From a virus, in IMG/VR virus record IMGVR_UViG_3300009104_002192, positions 62,001-126,000 of that record: a DNA stretch of 64,000 nucleotides. One strand, 5' to 3'. Shown piece by piece: positions 1-7,927 of this stretch. Position numbers and translations under genes: made by a program. The notes under the pieces are model-generated. The model was not told the origin of the DNA. It made no database searches and saw only the letters and a list, made by a program, of their open reading frames with translations. Each line of letters begins with the position of its first letter. Position 1 is the stretch's first letter.

Positions 1-2
1 GG

Positions 3-140
3 TTCTTCGGTCTATTTGGGGGAGGCACGGAAGTTTTATTTGTAGAGATGAAAGGTTACTTAATGGTCCCAGAAGTGAGGCAAGCTTTGACAGCGATCAT
101 AGGATTTTATTTTGGGAACGCAGCAGCTAAAACGAGGTGA
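3..140 (+). CDS. Holin-like membrane protein, C-terminal fragment
   Basis: The reading frame is open from the window edge and ends at a TGA at 138-140, so only the last 45 residues are visible. They form a glycine-rich hydrophobic stretch (GLFGGG near its start), then VPEVRQALTAIIGFYFGNAA and a basic end. A final helix of the type LTAIIGFYFG followed by a short charged tail is typical of three-TM holins of the gene-transfer-agent/phage type. The fragment sits directly before spanin-like genes, which fits a lysis cassette. The family assignment is inferred from a short tail and could be wrong; another small membrane protein is possible. Confidence 0.45.
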   Translation, partial: FFGLFGGGTEVLFVEMKGYLMVPEVRQALTAIIGFYFGNAAAKTR

Positions 141-168
141 AATTAAACTGTTATTCGGGCTTTCTATT

Positions 169-864
169 ATGAAGCTATTTATTCTATCTTTACTTGTGCT
201 CATCGGTTGTTTGTCGGGTTGTAAAACAGGAGGATCTTGGGTTAAGTCCGCCTCTCCAAATATTAAGGTTATCTCGCCAAGCGATTTAATAAAGAACCCG
301 AACGGAACTTTCCGTTTGAAAGATGGCAATACCCTTCCCGAAAAAGAAAAAGTTACTTCGAAAGAAATACCTCCGCCTAAAAAAGTCAACAAGCCTCAGG
401 TAATTAACGAGCCTCAAAAAACAGAAAATAAAATTGTTAGCGAAAAAGTTAAGCTTCAGGGCGCGAAATCTAAACCTACCGCTCCAGCTAACTCTAGCGT
501 AAAACCCCAACCTTTTCCTTCTGACCAAGTCAAAGCCTCCGGAAGCGAGACTGCTTTTGAGCCAACCGTAACTGACATAAGGATGAATATTGTGCCTAAA
601 AATACAGAGCCTAAAGGAAAAGTTGACAAATCAATCGATACCGTTATTATAGAGGAAGAAAAAATGAAAATAGATTGGGCAGGATTATTTATGTTTTATT
701 TCATGGCAATTATGATATTGATCATGAGTTGGATGGTTTACGACTTAATAAAAGACTTTTTGTACAATAAGAAAAGGAATAAAGAAATAAACCCTTTTAA
801 AAAAGAAGAAGCTAAAAAGCCCCTCTATGGCGCAAAAGGTCGCAAAAGACGTCGAAAAGAATAA
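169..864 (+). CDS. Lipoprotein with C-terminal TM segment, candidate unimolecular spanin
   Basis: The ATG at 169 is chosen over upstream in-frame ATGs because it gives a classical lipoprotein signal: Met-Lys, a hydrophobic core and lipobox LSGC with Cys18. The 231-residue product then has a long Lys/Pro/Ser-rich extended region (about residues 40-160). A single hydrophobic helix follows (about 166-198, AGLFMFYFMAIMILIMSWMV), then a strongly basic tail ending in GRKRRRKE. An N-terminal lipid anchor plus a C-terminal inner-membrane helix is the plan of u-spanins such as T1 gp11, which bridge and fuse the two membranes at lysis. It is longer than T1 gp11. It follows the holin-like gene and precedes an i-spanin-like gene. 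Function is inferred from topology only. Confidence 0.5.
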   Translation: MKLFILSLLVLIGCLSGCKTGGSWVKSASPNIKVISPSDLIKNPNGTFRLKDGNTLPEKEKVTSKEIPPPKKVNKPQVINEPQKTENKIVSEKVKLQGAKSKPTAPANSSVKPQPFPSDQVKASGSETAFEPTVTDIRMNIVPKNTEPKGKVDKSIDTVIIEEEKMKIDWAGLFMFYFMAIMILIMSWMVYDLIKDFLYNKKRNKEINPFKKEEAKKPLYGAKGRKRRRKE

Positions 865-887
865 AAATCATTTCTTATCGTTTCCGA

Positions 888-920
888 GAGTCGTAGTTTT
901 ATTTTACGGCTCTTTTTTTT
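888..920 (+). terminator. Intrinsic terminator after the lipoprotein gene
   Basis: GAGTCGTA (888-895) pairs with TACGGCTC (905-912) with one G-T wobble, around a 9-nt loop, and is followed directly by eight T residues (913-920). Confidence 0.85.
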
Positions 921-923
921 ATG

Positions 924-930
924 GTGTAAT
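924..930 (+). promoter_or_regulatory. GTGTAAT element, candidate late promoter
   Basis: GTGTAAT lies four bases after the T-tract of the preceding terminator and 21 bases before the ATG at 952. The same heptamer recurs before other late-type transcription units in this window. Promoter activity is inferred from position. Confidence 0.5.
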
Positions 931-951
931 AAAAAAATAGGATTATTTGTT

Positions 952-1335
952 ATGAAATATTTAAAAGAAGCGCCAAGCCACATCTGGACGTTCATACATA
1001 AACATACTAACGTAGTTGTCACCGTTTTAATTTGTTTGTGTTTTTTCTTCTTCTATAAAATATCTAACGACACGAAGCATTACGAAAAATTACATAATCT
1101 TCAAATGGAAAACGTAATGCTGTCCAATGAGTTAGGACAAGCGATTGACATGATCACTGAACAAGGAAGACATGTAAATAAAATAGAAGAGAGTCTAGAG
1201 CTGAGAACGCAGCAATTAAATGAAGCTGCAGCGTTTGTAAATTTTCTAATCGAGAAGTTAAAGAGTTTAGGAGAATGGCCCCCTAAAGAGGACCCATCCC
1301 CAAAACCCGGTAATCCTACCAGAAGCGAAGCTTAA
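952..1335 (+). CDS. i-spanin-like protein (Rz-type topology)
   Basis: This 127-residue protein has a short basic cytoplasmic N-terminus, one membrane helix (VVVTVLICLCFFFFY, about residues 21-38) and a predicted coiled coil of about 65 residues (HYEKLHNLQMENVMLSNELG onward). It ends in a Pro-rich tail (PPKEDPSPKPGNP). That is the topology of inner-membrane spanins, which pair with a small outer-membrane lipoprotein in the periplasm. It lies in the lysis region, with a lipoprotein of suitable size 0.8 kb downstream. No sequence-level match to a named Rz family is evident, so the role rests on topology and neighbours. Confidence 0.55.
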   Translation: MKYLKEAPSHIWTFIHKHTNVVVTVLICLCFFFFYKISNDTKHYEKLHNLQMENVMLSNELGQAIDMITEQGRHVNKIEESLELRTQQLNEAAAFVNFLIEKLKSLGEWPPKEDPSPKPGNPTRSEA

Positions 1336-1347
1336 GGAAGGATAACC

Positions 1348-1617
1348 ATGAAAGAAAATGTACGCTTGTATACCAAGCAAAATAGGCATTGGTGGTCTCA
1401 TGAGAAAAATACCAAATGGGCCATACAAGATAAAGAAGGGTATTGGTGGCTTGTCGGTGGTTCTGAATTTCCAGAAAAGAAAATAGAAGAAAAAGAAATG
1501 AAATGCGGACTTCCTCCAACCTTCGATTTAAAGACTCTTGTTTGGAGAATATTTCTAGGGGCGCTTATCGGAACTTTCATCGGTATAGTCATAGGTTTAA
1601 TTATCCTTTCATTATGA
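1348..1617 (+). CDS. Small C-tail-anchored membrane protein
   Basis: An 89-residue protein preceded by a clear ribosome binding site (AAGGAAGG). The first 60 residues are soluble, charged and tryptophan-rich (HWWSHEKNTKW, GYWWLVGGSEF). The C-terminus is one glycine-containing hydrophobic helix (IFLGALIGTFIGIVIGLIIL). Its stop overlaps the next start as ATGA (1614-1617), so the two genes are probably translationally coupled. No family is recognised. Position among lysis proteins suggests an envelope role such as lysis control or superinfection immunity, but nothing in the sequence decides this. Confidence 0.7.
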   Translation: MKENVRLYTKQNRHWWSHEKNTKWAIQDKEGYWWLVGGSEFPEKKIEEKEMKCGLPPTFDLKTLVWRIFLGALIGTFIGIVIGLIILSL

Positions 1618-2135
1618 GTAAATACATAATATACTTCATAATAATTTCTTATTTATCTTTATTTAATATAGGATGTTCTCTTTTTCGTCCAGACTCTTTA
1701 AGTAGAGAAGATGGCTACTACACTCAACATCTCCAATCTTGTGGCCCTAGGGCTGCTCAAAAAGCTATTCAGAATTTAAAGAAGCACGGAGTTTGGGATG
1801 AGAGATATATAACCGTTTTAGAGGTAGGCAAAAAAATACAAAATAATGGAGGTAACGCTTCTAGGCTCTTTTTATCTTTGTTCAACCATAGAACCATGCA
1901 AATAACCTTTCCTTACGAGATGGAAAGATTTTTTGAGAAGGAAGGGTTTAAAGTGTCTCGGGTTAAGTCTTTAAAAGGGTTAGACCCAGAAACAGATACA
2001 GCCTTAGTCCTAGTAAGGGGTTCTGTCCTCTCAAAATATTGGCATTGGGTGTGTTTCCCTACGGATCATTTTATTGAGGACTATTTCGGGAAAGAGACTA
2101 AAATCCATATAATTCTGCTGGTTGAAAAAAAGTAA
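1614..2135 (+). CDS. Lipoprotein with C39-like cysteine peptidase fold
   Basis: The start at 1614 overlaps the upstream stop and gives a lipoprotein signal with Cys21 in NIGC; longer in-frame starts would hide it. The 173-residue product carries YYTQHLQSCGPRAAQKAI with Gln38 and Cys43, resembling the oxyanion Gln and catalytic Cys of papain-like C39/BtpA-type peptidases. A later KYWHWVCFPTDHFIEDYFG segment supplies a candidate His and Asp. It lacks an ABC transporter domain. If exported it would be anchored in the periplasm or outer membrane, where it might cleave a host envelope protein or peptide. Phage lipoproteins can also act in superinfection exclusion. Enzyme activity is inferred from a short motif pattern. 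Confidence 0.5.
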   Translation: MSKYIIYFIIISYLSLFNIGCSLFRPDSLSREDGYYTQHLQSCGPRAAQKAIQNLKKHGVWDERYITVLEVGKKIQNNGGNASRLFLSLFNHRTMQITFPYEMERFFEKEGFKVSRVKSLKGLDPETDTALVLVRGSVLSKYWHWVCFPTDHFIEDYFGKETKIHIILLVEKK

Positions 2136-2169
2136 AATTTTTCTTGTCATTTTTTCATTGGGAGCTATA

Positions 2170-2394
2170 ATGTTCCTGAATATGAAAAGAATATATATAT
2201 TAATTGCTGTGTTGTCTATCTTTACGCTAGGCACGGGCTGTAGTACAACTTGCAAGCTTCCTTCTGTAACTTTAGGAGGAGCAGCAAACCAAAAAGCGCT
2301 TATTGGCGCTTCTGCGGGAAAAAAGGGCTTAAATTTAACTGCACCGTTAGTTAATGTTGACGTCCCTTTCCCTTCTGCTTCTGTTGACAAATAA
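2170..2394 (+). CDS. Small lipoprotein, candidate o-spanin
   Basis: Start 2170 is supported by GGAG five bases upstream; an in-frame TTG at 2122 and an ATG at 2182 are alternatives. The 74-residue product has a signal sequence ending in LGTGC (Cys24), then only about 50 residues of small polar and hydrophobic composition (TLGGAANQKALIGASAGKKG). Size and lipobox fit an outer-membrane spanin subunit that could pair with the i-spanin-like protein encoded at 952-1335. The family is not recognised. A terminator follows, so this is the last gene of the lysis unit. Confidence 0.55.
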   Translation: MFLNMKRIYILIAVLSIFTLGTGCSTTCKLPSVTLGGAANQKALIGASAGKKGLNLTAPLVNVDVPFPSASVDK

Positions 2395-2423
2395 TCCAAA
2401 AGACTAGAAGCTCTATTATATAA

Positions 2424-2458
2424 CCTCGCACCTGAGACATGGTGTGAGGTTTTTTTTA
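2424..2458 (+). terminator. Intrinsic terminator closing the lysis region
   Basis: CCTCGCACC (2424-2432) pairs with GGTGTGAGG (2441-2449), one wobble, 8-nt loop, followed by eight T residues. Confidence 0.9.
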
Positions 2459-2497
2459 TTTTTTTTATAATTTTAAATATCTTACCGTATAATTGTC

Positions 2498-2510
2498 GTG
2501 TATTTATAGG
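2498..2510 (+). promoter_or_regulatory. GTGTATTTATAGG, variant of the GTGTAA element
   Basis: It lies between the lysis terminator and the gene starting at 2531 and differs from the GTGTAA elements by one base. A TATAGG follows as at 15215-15221. It is a weaker match, kept because of its position. Confidence 0.35.
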
Positions 2511-2530
2511 TGGGGGAAACCCTAGTCTTT

Positions 2531-3055
2531 ATGGATTGCTTAATATTTGAAAACTCAGGTTTAAATGATAATCATGAGTCTCCCGAGGCAGACGGCCGAG
2601 CTCGTCAGCAGGAGGCTATTGATTTTTCTAATTTATTGATTGGCCTTTTTGAGGACGTTTGCGAGGACGTCGAAGAGGTCTCTATAGAAGATTTAAAAAA
2701 GGTCTATGTCAAAGCTGCTCATAACTGCGAGACTGACAAATGCTCGAACATTAACCTTTGGGCTTTAGCTAGAATCAATATGTTTATTAGAATGAAATCT
2801 CAGAAAGAAATCAAGCAAACTTCTGAGTCTTCTTTGAAGCAACCTATATCTAAGATTACCGAGATTCAATTAGAGTCTCCTTTTTTTTATGAAGATTTAC
2901 AGTCTATCGATATCACAGCAAAATGGGAGCCTTCTCCTGAAGACTTTTCTTTAGCAGAGCAGTTCATAAATAAGTATGATTTAAAGTTTACCTTCTCAAG
3001 TGTTGATGATCTGTATATCGAAGAATACAAACCTTTGGAGCTAGAGCTCGAGTAA
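2531..3055 (+). CDS. Acidic protein of unknown function before the capsid genes
   Basis: Start ATG 2531 is preferred: a GGGGGA stretch lies about 13 bases upstream, whereas the in-frame GTG at 2510 has no ribosome binding site. The 174-residue product is acidic throughout (GLFEDVCEDVEEVSIEDLKK; C-terminus EYKPLELELE) with no signal, membrane helix or recognisable motif. The cysteine pair CETDKC in the middle is the only noteworthy feature. It lies 24 bases before the protease/scaffold gene. Position suggests a head-assembly accessory protein, but the sequence does not show it. Confidence 0.65.
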   Translation: MDCLIFENSGLNDNHESPEADGRARQQEAIDFSNLLIGLFEDVCEDVEEVSIEDLKKVYVKAAHNCETDKCSNINLWALARINMFIRMKSQKEIKQTSESSLKQPISKITEIQLESPFFYEDLQSIDITAKWEPSPEDFSLAEQFINKYDLKFTFSSVDDLYIEEYKPLELELE

Positions 3056-3060
3056 AAGCG

Positions 3061-3067
3061 GTGTAAT
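3061..3067 (+). promoter_or_regulatory. GTGTAAT element before the protease/scaffold gene
   Basis: GTGTAATTATTATTACG starts 19 bases before the ATG at 3080. Same heptamer as at 924, 29693, 35694 and 59439. Confidence 0.5.
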
Positions 3068-3079
3068 TATTATTACGTT

Positions 3080-4597
3080 ATGAAAGATTTTAAATTTAAG
3101 ACAATTTTTAGTTCTGAGGTCAAGCCTTTGGTCTCTGAGGAGAAAGATGCTTATTTGGCTTTAGCTGCATTGTCTAACATCGGAGACTTAGTCCCAGACG
3201 TAGACACTAATAAAAATATAGATTTACTACCCGTAGCATTTAACGCTTTTGTAGCTAACAGAGTTAATAAAAATCATGACGTTATCAACACTGAGGCTGC
3301 TTTATCCATAGCTCATCATTTCGTAAATAAACCTATTAATATTGAACACAGTAGAGAGAAGGTTATTGGTACTATCCTAACAGCAGGTTATAGTGAGTTC
3401 GGAACAGACAAGCCTCTTACCGAAGAAGAGGTCAAAGATATGAAGGGCCCCTTCAACGTAACCTTGGGTGGGGTTATTTGGAAAACTGTTAATGAGGAGG
3501 TTGCGGCTTTGATTGAAGATTCTAGTGATCCTACTAGCGAAAATTATCTTAAGGTGTCGGCTAGTTGGGAGCTAGGTTTTTCTGATTACCAATTAGTAAT
3601 GATGAGCTCCGAAGATAAGAATATAGAGAATGGCGAATTTATAACGAATCCAAATATTATCGAAGAGTTGGAAAAAAATTTAAAGAGTTTTGGTGGCGAC
3701 GGTCTGACCGAAGATGGGAAATTCATATATAGACATGTAATTGGCGAGATTGTTCCGCTAGGTATTGGTCTAACTGAAAGCCCAGCTGCTGAAGTAAAGG
3801 GCATTGTCACCAAAAGGGCAGAAGCCAAAAATGTTGTGGAAGAGGAAAAGTCTCCCGTGGAGATCGGATCCGAAAGTATTTCACATGAAAAAGAAAAAAA
3901 TGTAAAAAATAAATACATATCGAGAGATAAAATCATGAAAATTAATAGCATTAATGACATCACGGAAGATTCCATGAAAGAAATGTCTGCTTCTGCTATA
4001 TCGGATTTCATCCGAAAAGAGCTCGAGGACGCCTCCGAGAAATTTTCTGCTGAGAAGCAGGGAGTGGAAACTGCTCTTAAGGACGCCGAGGAGAAGCACG
4101 AGACTCTTTCAAAGGATCACGAAGAACTAAAAAATAATATGAAAACTATCCAAGACGAACTAGAAGTTCTTAAAGCTGAAAAGCTTGAGAAAGAACGTCA
4201 GGAAGCTTTCAATACCCGCATGGCCTCTTTAGACGAAGAGTACGAACTTAGCGATGAAGATCGTGAAGTGATCGCTTCGGACATTAAGGACATGAATGAA
4301 GAGACTTTTGAGGCTTATTCTAACAAGATGGCCGTTTTACTTTCTGCAAAGAATCGTAAGGCTATTGCTGAAGAAGCTTCTCAGAAAGCTGAAGAAGAAG
4401 CGAAAGCTTCCGAAGCAGAAGAAAAAAATCTAGCTGAGGCTGAAACCGCTACCGAAGAGGTAGTCGAAGAAGTTTTAGAAGAAACTGAGCTTAAAACTGA
4501 GGTGCCCGTTAGCACTGCTGCCAACGAGCCGACCGTATACGAAAAGTATAAGGCCGCGTTCGATATGGACGGTTTTGAGTTTAAATCACATCGTTAA
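3080..4597 (+). CDS. Head maturation protease fused to scaffolding protein
   Basis: A 505-residue two-part protein. The N-terminal part (about 1-260) resembles prohead proteases: an INIEHSREKVIGTI segment with candidate His, a VSASWELGFSDYQLV strand segment with candidate Ser, and a conserved-looking ESPAAEVKGIV near its end. Residues 286-505 are highly charged, rich in Glu/Lys/Ala and strongly coiled-coil (QDELEVLKAEKLEKERQEAF), as expected for a scaffold. Met286 (ATG 3935) is preceded by GAGAG at a usable distance, so a free scaffold could be made from an internal start, as for lambda C/Nu3. It is followed by decoration and capsid genes. Catalytic residues are tentative. Confidence 0.7.
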   Translation: MKDFKFKTIFSSEVKPLVSEEKDAYLALAALSNIGDLVPDVDTNKNIDLLPVAFNAFVANRVNKNHDVINTEAALSIAHHFVNKPINIEHSREKVIGTILTAGYSEFGTDKPLTEEEVKDMKGPFNVTLGGVIWKTVNEEVAALIEDSSDPTSENYLKVSASWELGFSDYQLVMMSSEDKNIENGEFITNPNIIEELEKNLKSFGGDGLTEDGKFIYRHVIGEIVPLGIGLTESPAAEVKGIVTKRAEAKNVVEEEKSPVEIGSESISHEKEKNVKNKYISRDKIMKINSINDITEDSMKEMSASAISDFIRKELEDASEKFSAEKQGVETALKDAEEKHETLSKDHEELKNNMKTIQDELEVLKAEKLEKERQEAFNTRMASLDEEYELSDEDREVIASDIKDMNEETFEAYSNKMAVLLSAKNRKAIAEEASQKAEEEAKASEAEEKNLAEAETATEEVVEEVLEETELKTEVPVSTAANEPTVYEKYKAAFDMDGFEFKSHR

Positions 4598-4639
4598 AAT
4601 TTTATGTTTAACTAAAATTATTAAAGGAAAAAAAATATT

Positions 4640-5203
4640 ATGGCACAATTATTACCATTTAGAGACTACGACGAGCACGACGTTATCAACCTTTTTGCGT
4701 TCGATTACGCCGGGACAACTGTCACTAAGGGCGCTCTTGTGAAGATTAAATCTAGTGCTGGGTGGAATGTCGCTCAGGAACTTGATCAGTCTAATAGCAT
4801 GGTTGGCTTTAGCTTAAACAATGTAGTGAGCGATCGCTATGCTGTGCAAGCTAGAGTGGATCTTGCTGGTTCAGGCGATAATCCTCTCGGGATGATGCTC
4901 TATGATGTAGCAGAAACTGATGAAAATGGCGAAAAGCTTATTTATAACCCACGTAAAGCTGCCGAGATGCAGACTACCGTTAGCGGTCAAGCAGTACCAA
5001 TTCTTACCAAGGGCATCGTCCTTGTTAATGGAGTTGACGGAACTGTTGCCGAAGGCGGATTAGCCTACTGCGGAACCGGTTCAGCAGACGGTGGAATCAC
5101 TGCCACCGCTGGTGGAACTAAAAAGAAGATCGGTCGGTTCTTAGGAACTACCGGAGCGAATGGTGAGGTTCTGCTTCACTTAGACGTCAATATCGATCTC
5201 TAA
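4640..5203 (+). CDS. Head decoration (capsid cement) protein
   Basis: A 187-residue, beta-rich protein with an AAAGGAAA ribosome binding site, placed between scaffold and major capsid genes, the usual place for decoration proteins. It contains VTKGALVKIKSSAGW, AVPILTKGIVLVNGVDG and many Gly/Thr/Ala turns, consistent with a small beta-barrel cement protein (lambda D-like or DUF2190-like role). Codon use is enriched for the more GC-rich codons also seen in the neighbouring capsid and tube genes, as in highly expressed structural genes. Family membership is inferred from order and fold-like pattern. Confidence 0.65.
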   Translation: MAQLLPFRDYDEHDVINLFAFDYAGTTVTKGALVKIKSSAGWNVAQELDQSNSMVGFSLNNVVSDRYAVQARVDLAGSGDNPLGMMLYDVAETDENGEKLIYNPRKAAEMQTTVSGQAVPILTKGIVLVNGVDGTVAEGGLAYCGTGSADGGITATAGGTKKKIGRFLGTTGANGEVLLHLDVNIDL

Positions 5204-5230
5204 TATCATTATTATAAAGGAATTAATCTA

Positions 5231-6364
5231 ATGAAATTAAAATTAAAAAACACACCTGAACAGGTTGAATTAGTTAAGGCTCTTGGTTCTAAGGATGCGG
5301 CTGTGGCAAGGGAAGCTCAAGAAGCTTTCGCTGCCTTTATCGGTCCTGTTATCCAAAAGGTTATCAAGCAGTCTGCTACCGCTGGTTTAGTCTACACAGA
5401 TGTCTCTTATGATGAAGACGATAGTCCAAGCTACCCGTTAGACTTGTACTATGATCAATCCGCTGGTCATGTGACTGTATGGTCACAAAGCATGGCTGGA
5501 GGTTTACCGACCTCGCTGACTGAGGGCGTTAAAGAGCTTAAAATCTCTACTTACAGACTTGACGCAGCTATTTCTTGGCTTAAGAAGTATGCTCGCAGAG
5601 CTCGTTTGGACGTAGTTAGTAAAGCTCTTGAGCGTATGTCTCAGGAAGTTTTGTTGAAGCAAGAGCGTAACGCTTGGGCTGTCATTTTGAAAGCTCTAGG
5701 CAACTCTAGTTCAACTAACTCTGTTGCAGCTAACAATGGTCACATTCTAGCTACCAATCAAGAAAGCAAGTTCTCTGTTGCTGACATCAGTCGCCTGATG
5801 ACTCACATGAAGAGAATTAGCGCTTCTTTTGCTAATGGTACTGCTGATCCTTCTGACTCTTTTGGTCTTACTGACCTATATGTGAGTCCTGAGGTTCTTG
5901 AGCAGATCCGTGGCTTCGCTTACAATCCGCTGAACACTGAAGGTTCTTCCGTTGGTGTTATGGGTCTTCCCGATGGCGTACGTGAAGGAGTATGGCGTGG
6001 TGCAGGAATGAGCGAGATCTATGGCGTGGCTATTCATGATCTAGTGGAGCTTGGCTCGAGCAAGAAGTATAATACCTTGTTCAGCACCTTCGCTCAGAAC
6101 GGAATCGCCCACACGTCTGGTACCGCAATTGGTGCTCAAAGCACTAACTTTGCTGACGCCGCTGACGAGATCTTGATCGGTATCGACGCATCTAAGGAAG
6201 CCTTCATTCGCCCTGTGGCAATGAATGCCGACAATGGTGCAACCTTTACCGCACTTCCCGACGACCAATTCGCCCAAAGAGCCGACAAGGTTGGCTTCTA
6301 TGGCGCTATGGAAGAGGGTCGTGTTTGCATCGATGCGAGAGCTTGTGCAGGCTTGGTCATGTAA
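5231..6364 (+). CDS. Major capsid protein (HK97 fold expected)
   Basis: This 377-residue protein follows the protease/scaffold and decoration genes and ends in a strong terminator, the normal setting of the major capsid gene. Its N-terminal helical region is charged (residues 1-45). A middle part with LDAAISWLKKYARRARLDVV and EVLLKQERNAWAVILKALG fits the long spine helix, and LYVSPEVLEQIRGFAYNP a P-domain/A-domain segment common in HK97-like capsid proteins. A ribosome binding site AAAGGAATT precedes the ATG. Its codon use is more GC-rich than the fibre genes, in keeping with high expression. It would form the icosahedral shell; no chemical cross-linking motif is claimed. Confidence 0.8.
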   Translation: MKLKLKNTPEQVELVKALGSKDAAVAREAQEAFAAFIGPVIQKVIKQSATAGLVYTDVSYDEDDSPSYPLDLYYDQSAGHVTVWSQSMAGGLPTSLTEGVKELKISTYRLDAAISWLKKYARRARLDVVSKALERMSQEVLLKQERNAWAVILKALGNSSSTNSVAANNGHILATNQESKFSVADISRLMTHMKRISASFANGTADPSDSFGLTDLYVSPEVLEQIRGFAYNPLNTEGSSVGVMGLPDGVREGVWRGAGMSEIYGVAIHDLVELGSSKKYNTLFSTFAQNGIAHTSGTAIGAQSTNFADAADEILIGIDASKEAFIRPVAMNADNGATFTALPDDQFAQRADKVGFYGAMEEGRVCIDARACAGLVM

Positions 6365-6386
6365 GTTGACAACATTCTCAAACACA

Positions 6387-6415
6387 CTCGGGGCTTCGGC
6401 CCCGAGTTTTTTTTT
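6387..6415 (+). terminator. UUCG-loop terminator after the capsid gene
   Basis: CTCGGGGC (6387-6394), tetraloop TTCG, GCCCCGAG (6399-6406): eight perfect pairs followed by nine T residues. A very strong intrinsic terminator. Confidence 0.97.
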
Positions 6416-6440
6416 ATTTTAGGGCTTGGCCCTGTATTAT

Positions 6441-6449
6441 GTGTAAAAT
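6441..6449 (+). promoter_or_regulatory. GTGTAAAAT element opening the fibre cassette
   Basis: It starts 26 bases after the T-tract of the capsid terminator and 33 bases before the ATG at 6474. The following TAAGG resembles the downstream part of the copies at 32179 and 33396. Confidence 0.5.
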
Positions 6450-6473
6450 ATTGAGTAAGGTATAAGGTTTTTA

Positions 6474-7916
6474 ATGATGAAATATAGCGTTCCCAGTCAT
6501 GACGAAGAATATCCAAAACGGCAAGAATCTAGGCAAATAGGTGTCCCCGGACAAGAGAAAGTAGAGGTTCTTGCTGATGGAACGATAAAGGCTAAAGCTT
6601 TTGTAGATAAAGACCATCAAGATCTAGACTATAATTTTGACGAAGAAAAACAAGCTCCCTTTTTTCAAAAAAATATAAACGACTCCTTAAAAATCAAATT
6701 TGTTCCAAAATCATTTAACGTCTATTATAAGGCTACATGTAAAAAGATTTTTTCTATAATTAATAGTTTCGGAAAATTCATTAACAGGGTTAAAGAAATT
6801 CCTCTCGCTGGGATGGGGCGATACAAACACGCTCATCGTCTAATACGTAGGGGCATTAAAAAACTTCTTAAAGACAATAAAAGATATATTTTTACAAAAA
6901 ACGATGTGGGGCGTGGCCCAACAGCAATCCCTTACGTAGAAAGTAAAACTTTTGGACCTTACAATTATCCAGTTAAATTAAAAGCTAGCTCTGATATAGA
7001 TTTTATAAGAGACATCATATTAATTAAGACTGGAGGTTTTACCGATAGCTCTTCTCCCAACTATGACTCCACGCAAACAGAGGTCGTTTACGTTAGCCCT
7101 CATATAGAAAAAAGTTTTTCCGGAGTTTTCCATACCAGTACTGGTATCAATTTAAATGGAGACAATAGCATCCAAACTGGACTCGGTTTGGATGATGGCA
7201 TATCTAGTGGAGTGAGCATTAATCTTTTGTCTTCCGAAGATTTTTCAATCCCTAGCGGCTCTTATTTAAGCGGTAGTGGAGCTTACAATCATTATATTTC
7301 TAGCGATGCAAATTCTGCTCCTTCTCTACATGTAGAAACAAACGCTCCATCAAACACCTTATTTAAAGAGTATAACCTAAGTAAGAGAAATTTAAGATTT
7401 TCTTCTGATCATTGGGATGGAGTAATTCCAAGCGGAGCTTGGTTCTCTATAGAGTCTTGGTGTTATAACGATAAATACGTAGGGTTTGATGGTCAAATCG
7501 ATATAGAACCCGTAGATCAATCCTTAGGGGTTACAATGAACGAAACCGTGATAGGTAAAGCAGAAGATTCTCGAGGTTACGCAGAAGCTTATTCAACAGC
7601 TGAAAAAAAAGCAGAAAAAGTTTTCTATAAAAAGTTAAATAAAAAACTTATGGATAACGGTTTAAAAAACAAAAAGTCAAGATACAAAAAATACGAATAC
7701 ATGATTTACAAAAGCGCTCAAGGTTACTTCGATAAAGAGGACCATCAACAGACAAAAGATTACGATTTAAAAAAATCAGCAAACCCGACAGGAGAGAGCT
7801 TTGTTTACGTAACGCAAGATCAAAAAACCTCCAGTCACACGAATACGAACCGACCAGCTGGCGGTAGCTCTAGTGGTAGCTCCAGTAGTAACTCTGGCGG
7901 CAACTCAGGTTATTAA
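6474..7916 (+). CDS. Structural or fibre protein of unknown family
   Basis: The 480-residue product opens the fibre cassette. Residues 1-165 are basic and contain a helical, Lys/Arg-rich stretch (HAHRLIRRGIKKLLKDNKR). Residues about 170-360 are beta-rich and Ser/Gly-rich (SGVSINLLSSEDFSIPSGSY). A second Lys/Tyr-rich helical part follows (AEKVFYKKLNKKLMDNGLKN), and the C-terminus is a flexible Gly/Ser tail. No signal or membrane helix is present. The next gene starts 12 bases downstream, so the two are co-transcribed. It is probably a virion protein, but no domain family is recognised. Confidence 0.65.
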   Translation: MMKYSVPSHDEEYPKRQESRQIGVPGQEKVEVLADGTIKAKAFVDKDHQDLDYNFDEEKQAPFFQKNINDSLKIKFVPKSFNVYYKATCKKIFSIINSFGKFINRVKEIPLAGMGRYKHAHRLIRRGIKKLLKDNKRYIFTKNDVGRGPTAIPYVESKTFGPYNYPVKLKASSDIDFIRDIILIKTGGFTDSSSPNYDSTQTEVVYVSPHIEKSFSGVFHTSTGINLNGDNSIQTGLGLDDGISSGVSINLLSSEDFSIPSGSYLSGSGAYNHYISSDANSAPSLHVETNAPSNTLFKEYNLSKRNLRFSSDHWDGVIPSGAWFSIESWCYNDKYVGFDGQIDIEPVDQSLGVTMNETVIGKAEDSRGYAEAYSTAEKKAEKVFYKKLNKKLMDNGLKNKKSRYKKYEYMIYKSAQGYFDKEDHQQTKDYDLKKSANPTGESFVYVTQDQKTSSHTNTNRPAGGSSSGSSSSNSGGNSGY

Positions 7917-7927
7917 GAGGACTTTAG

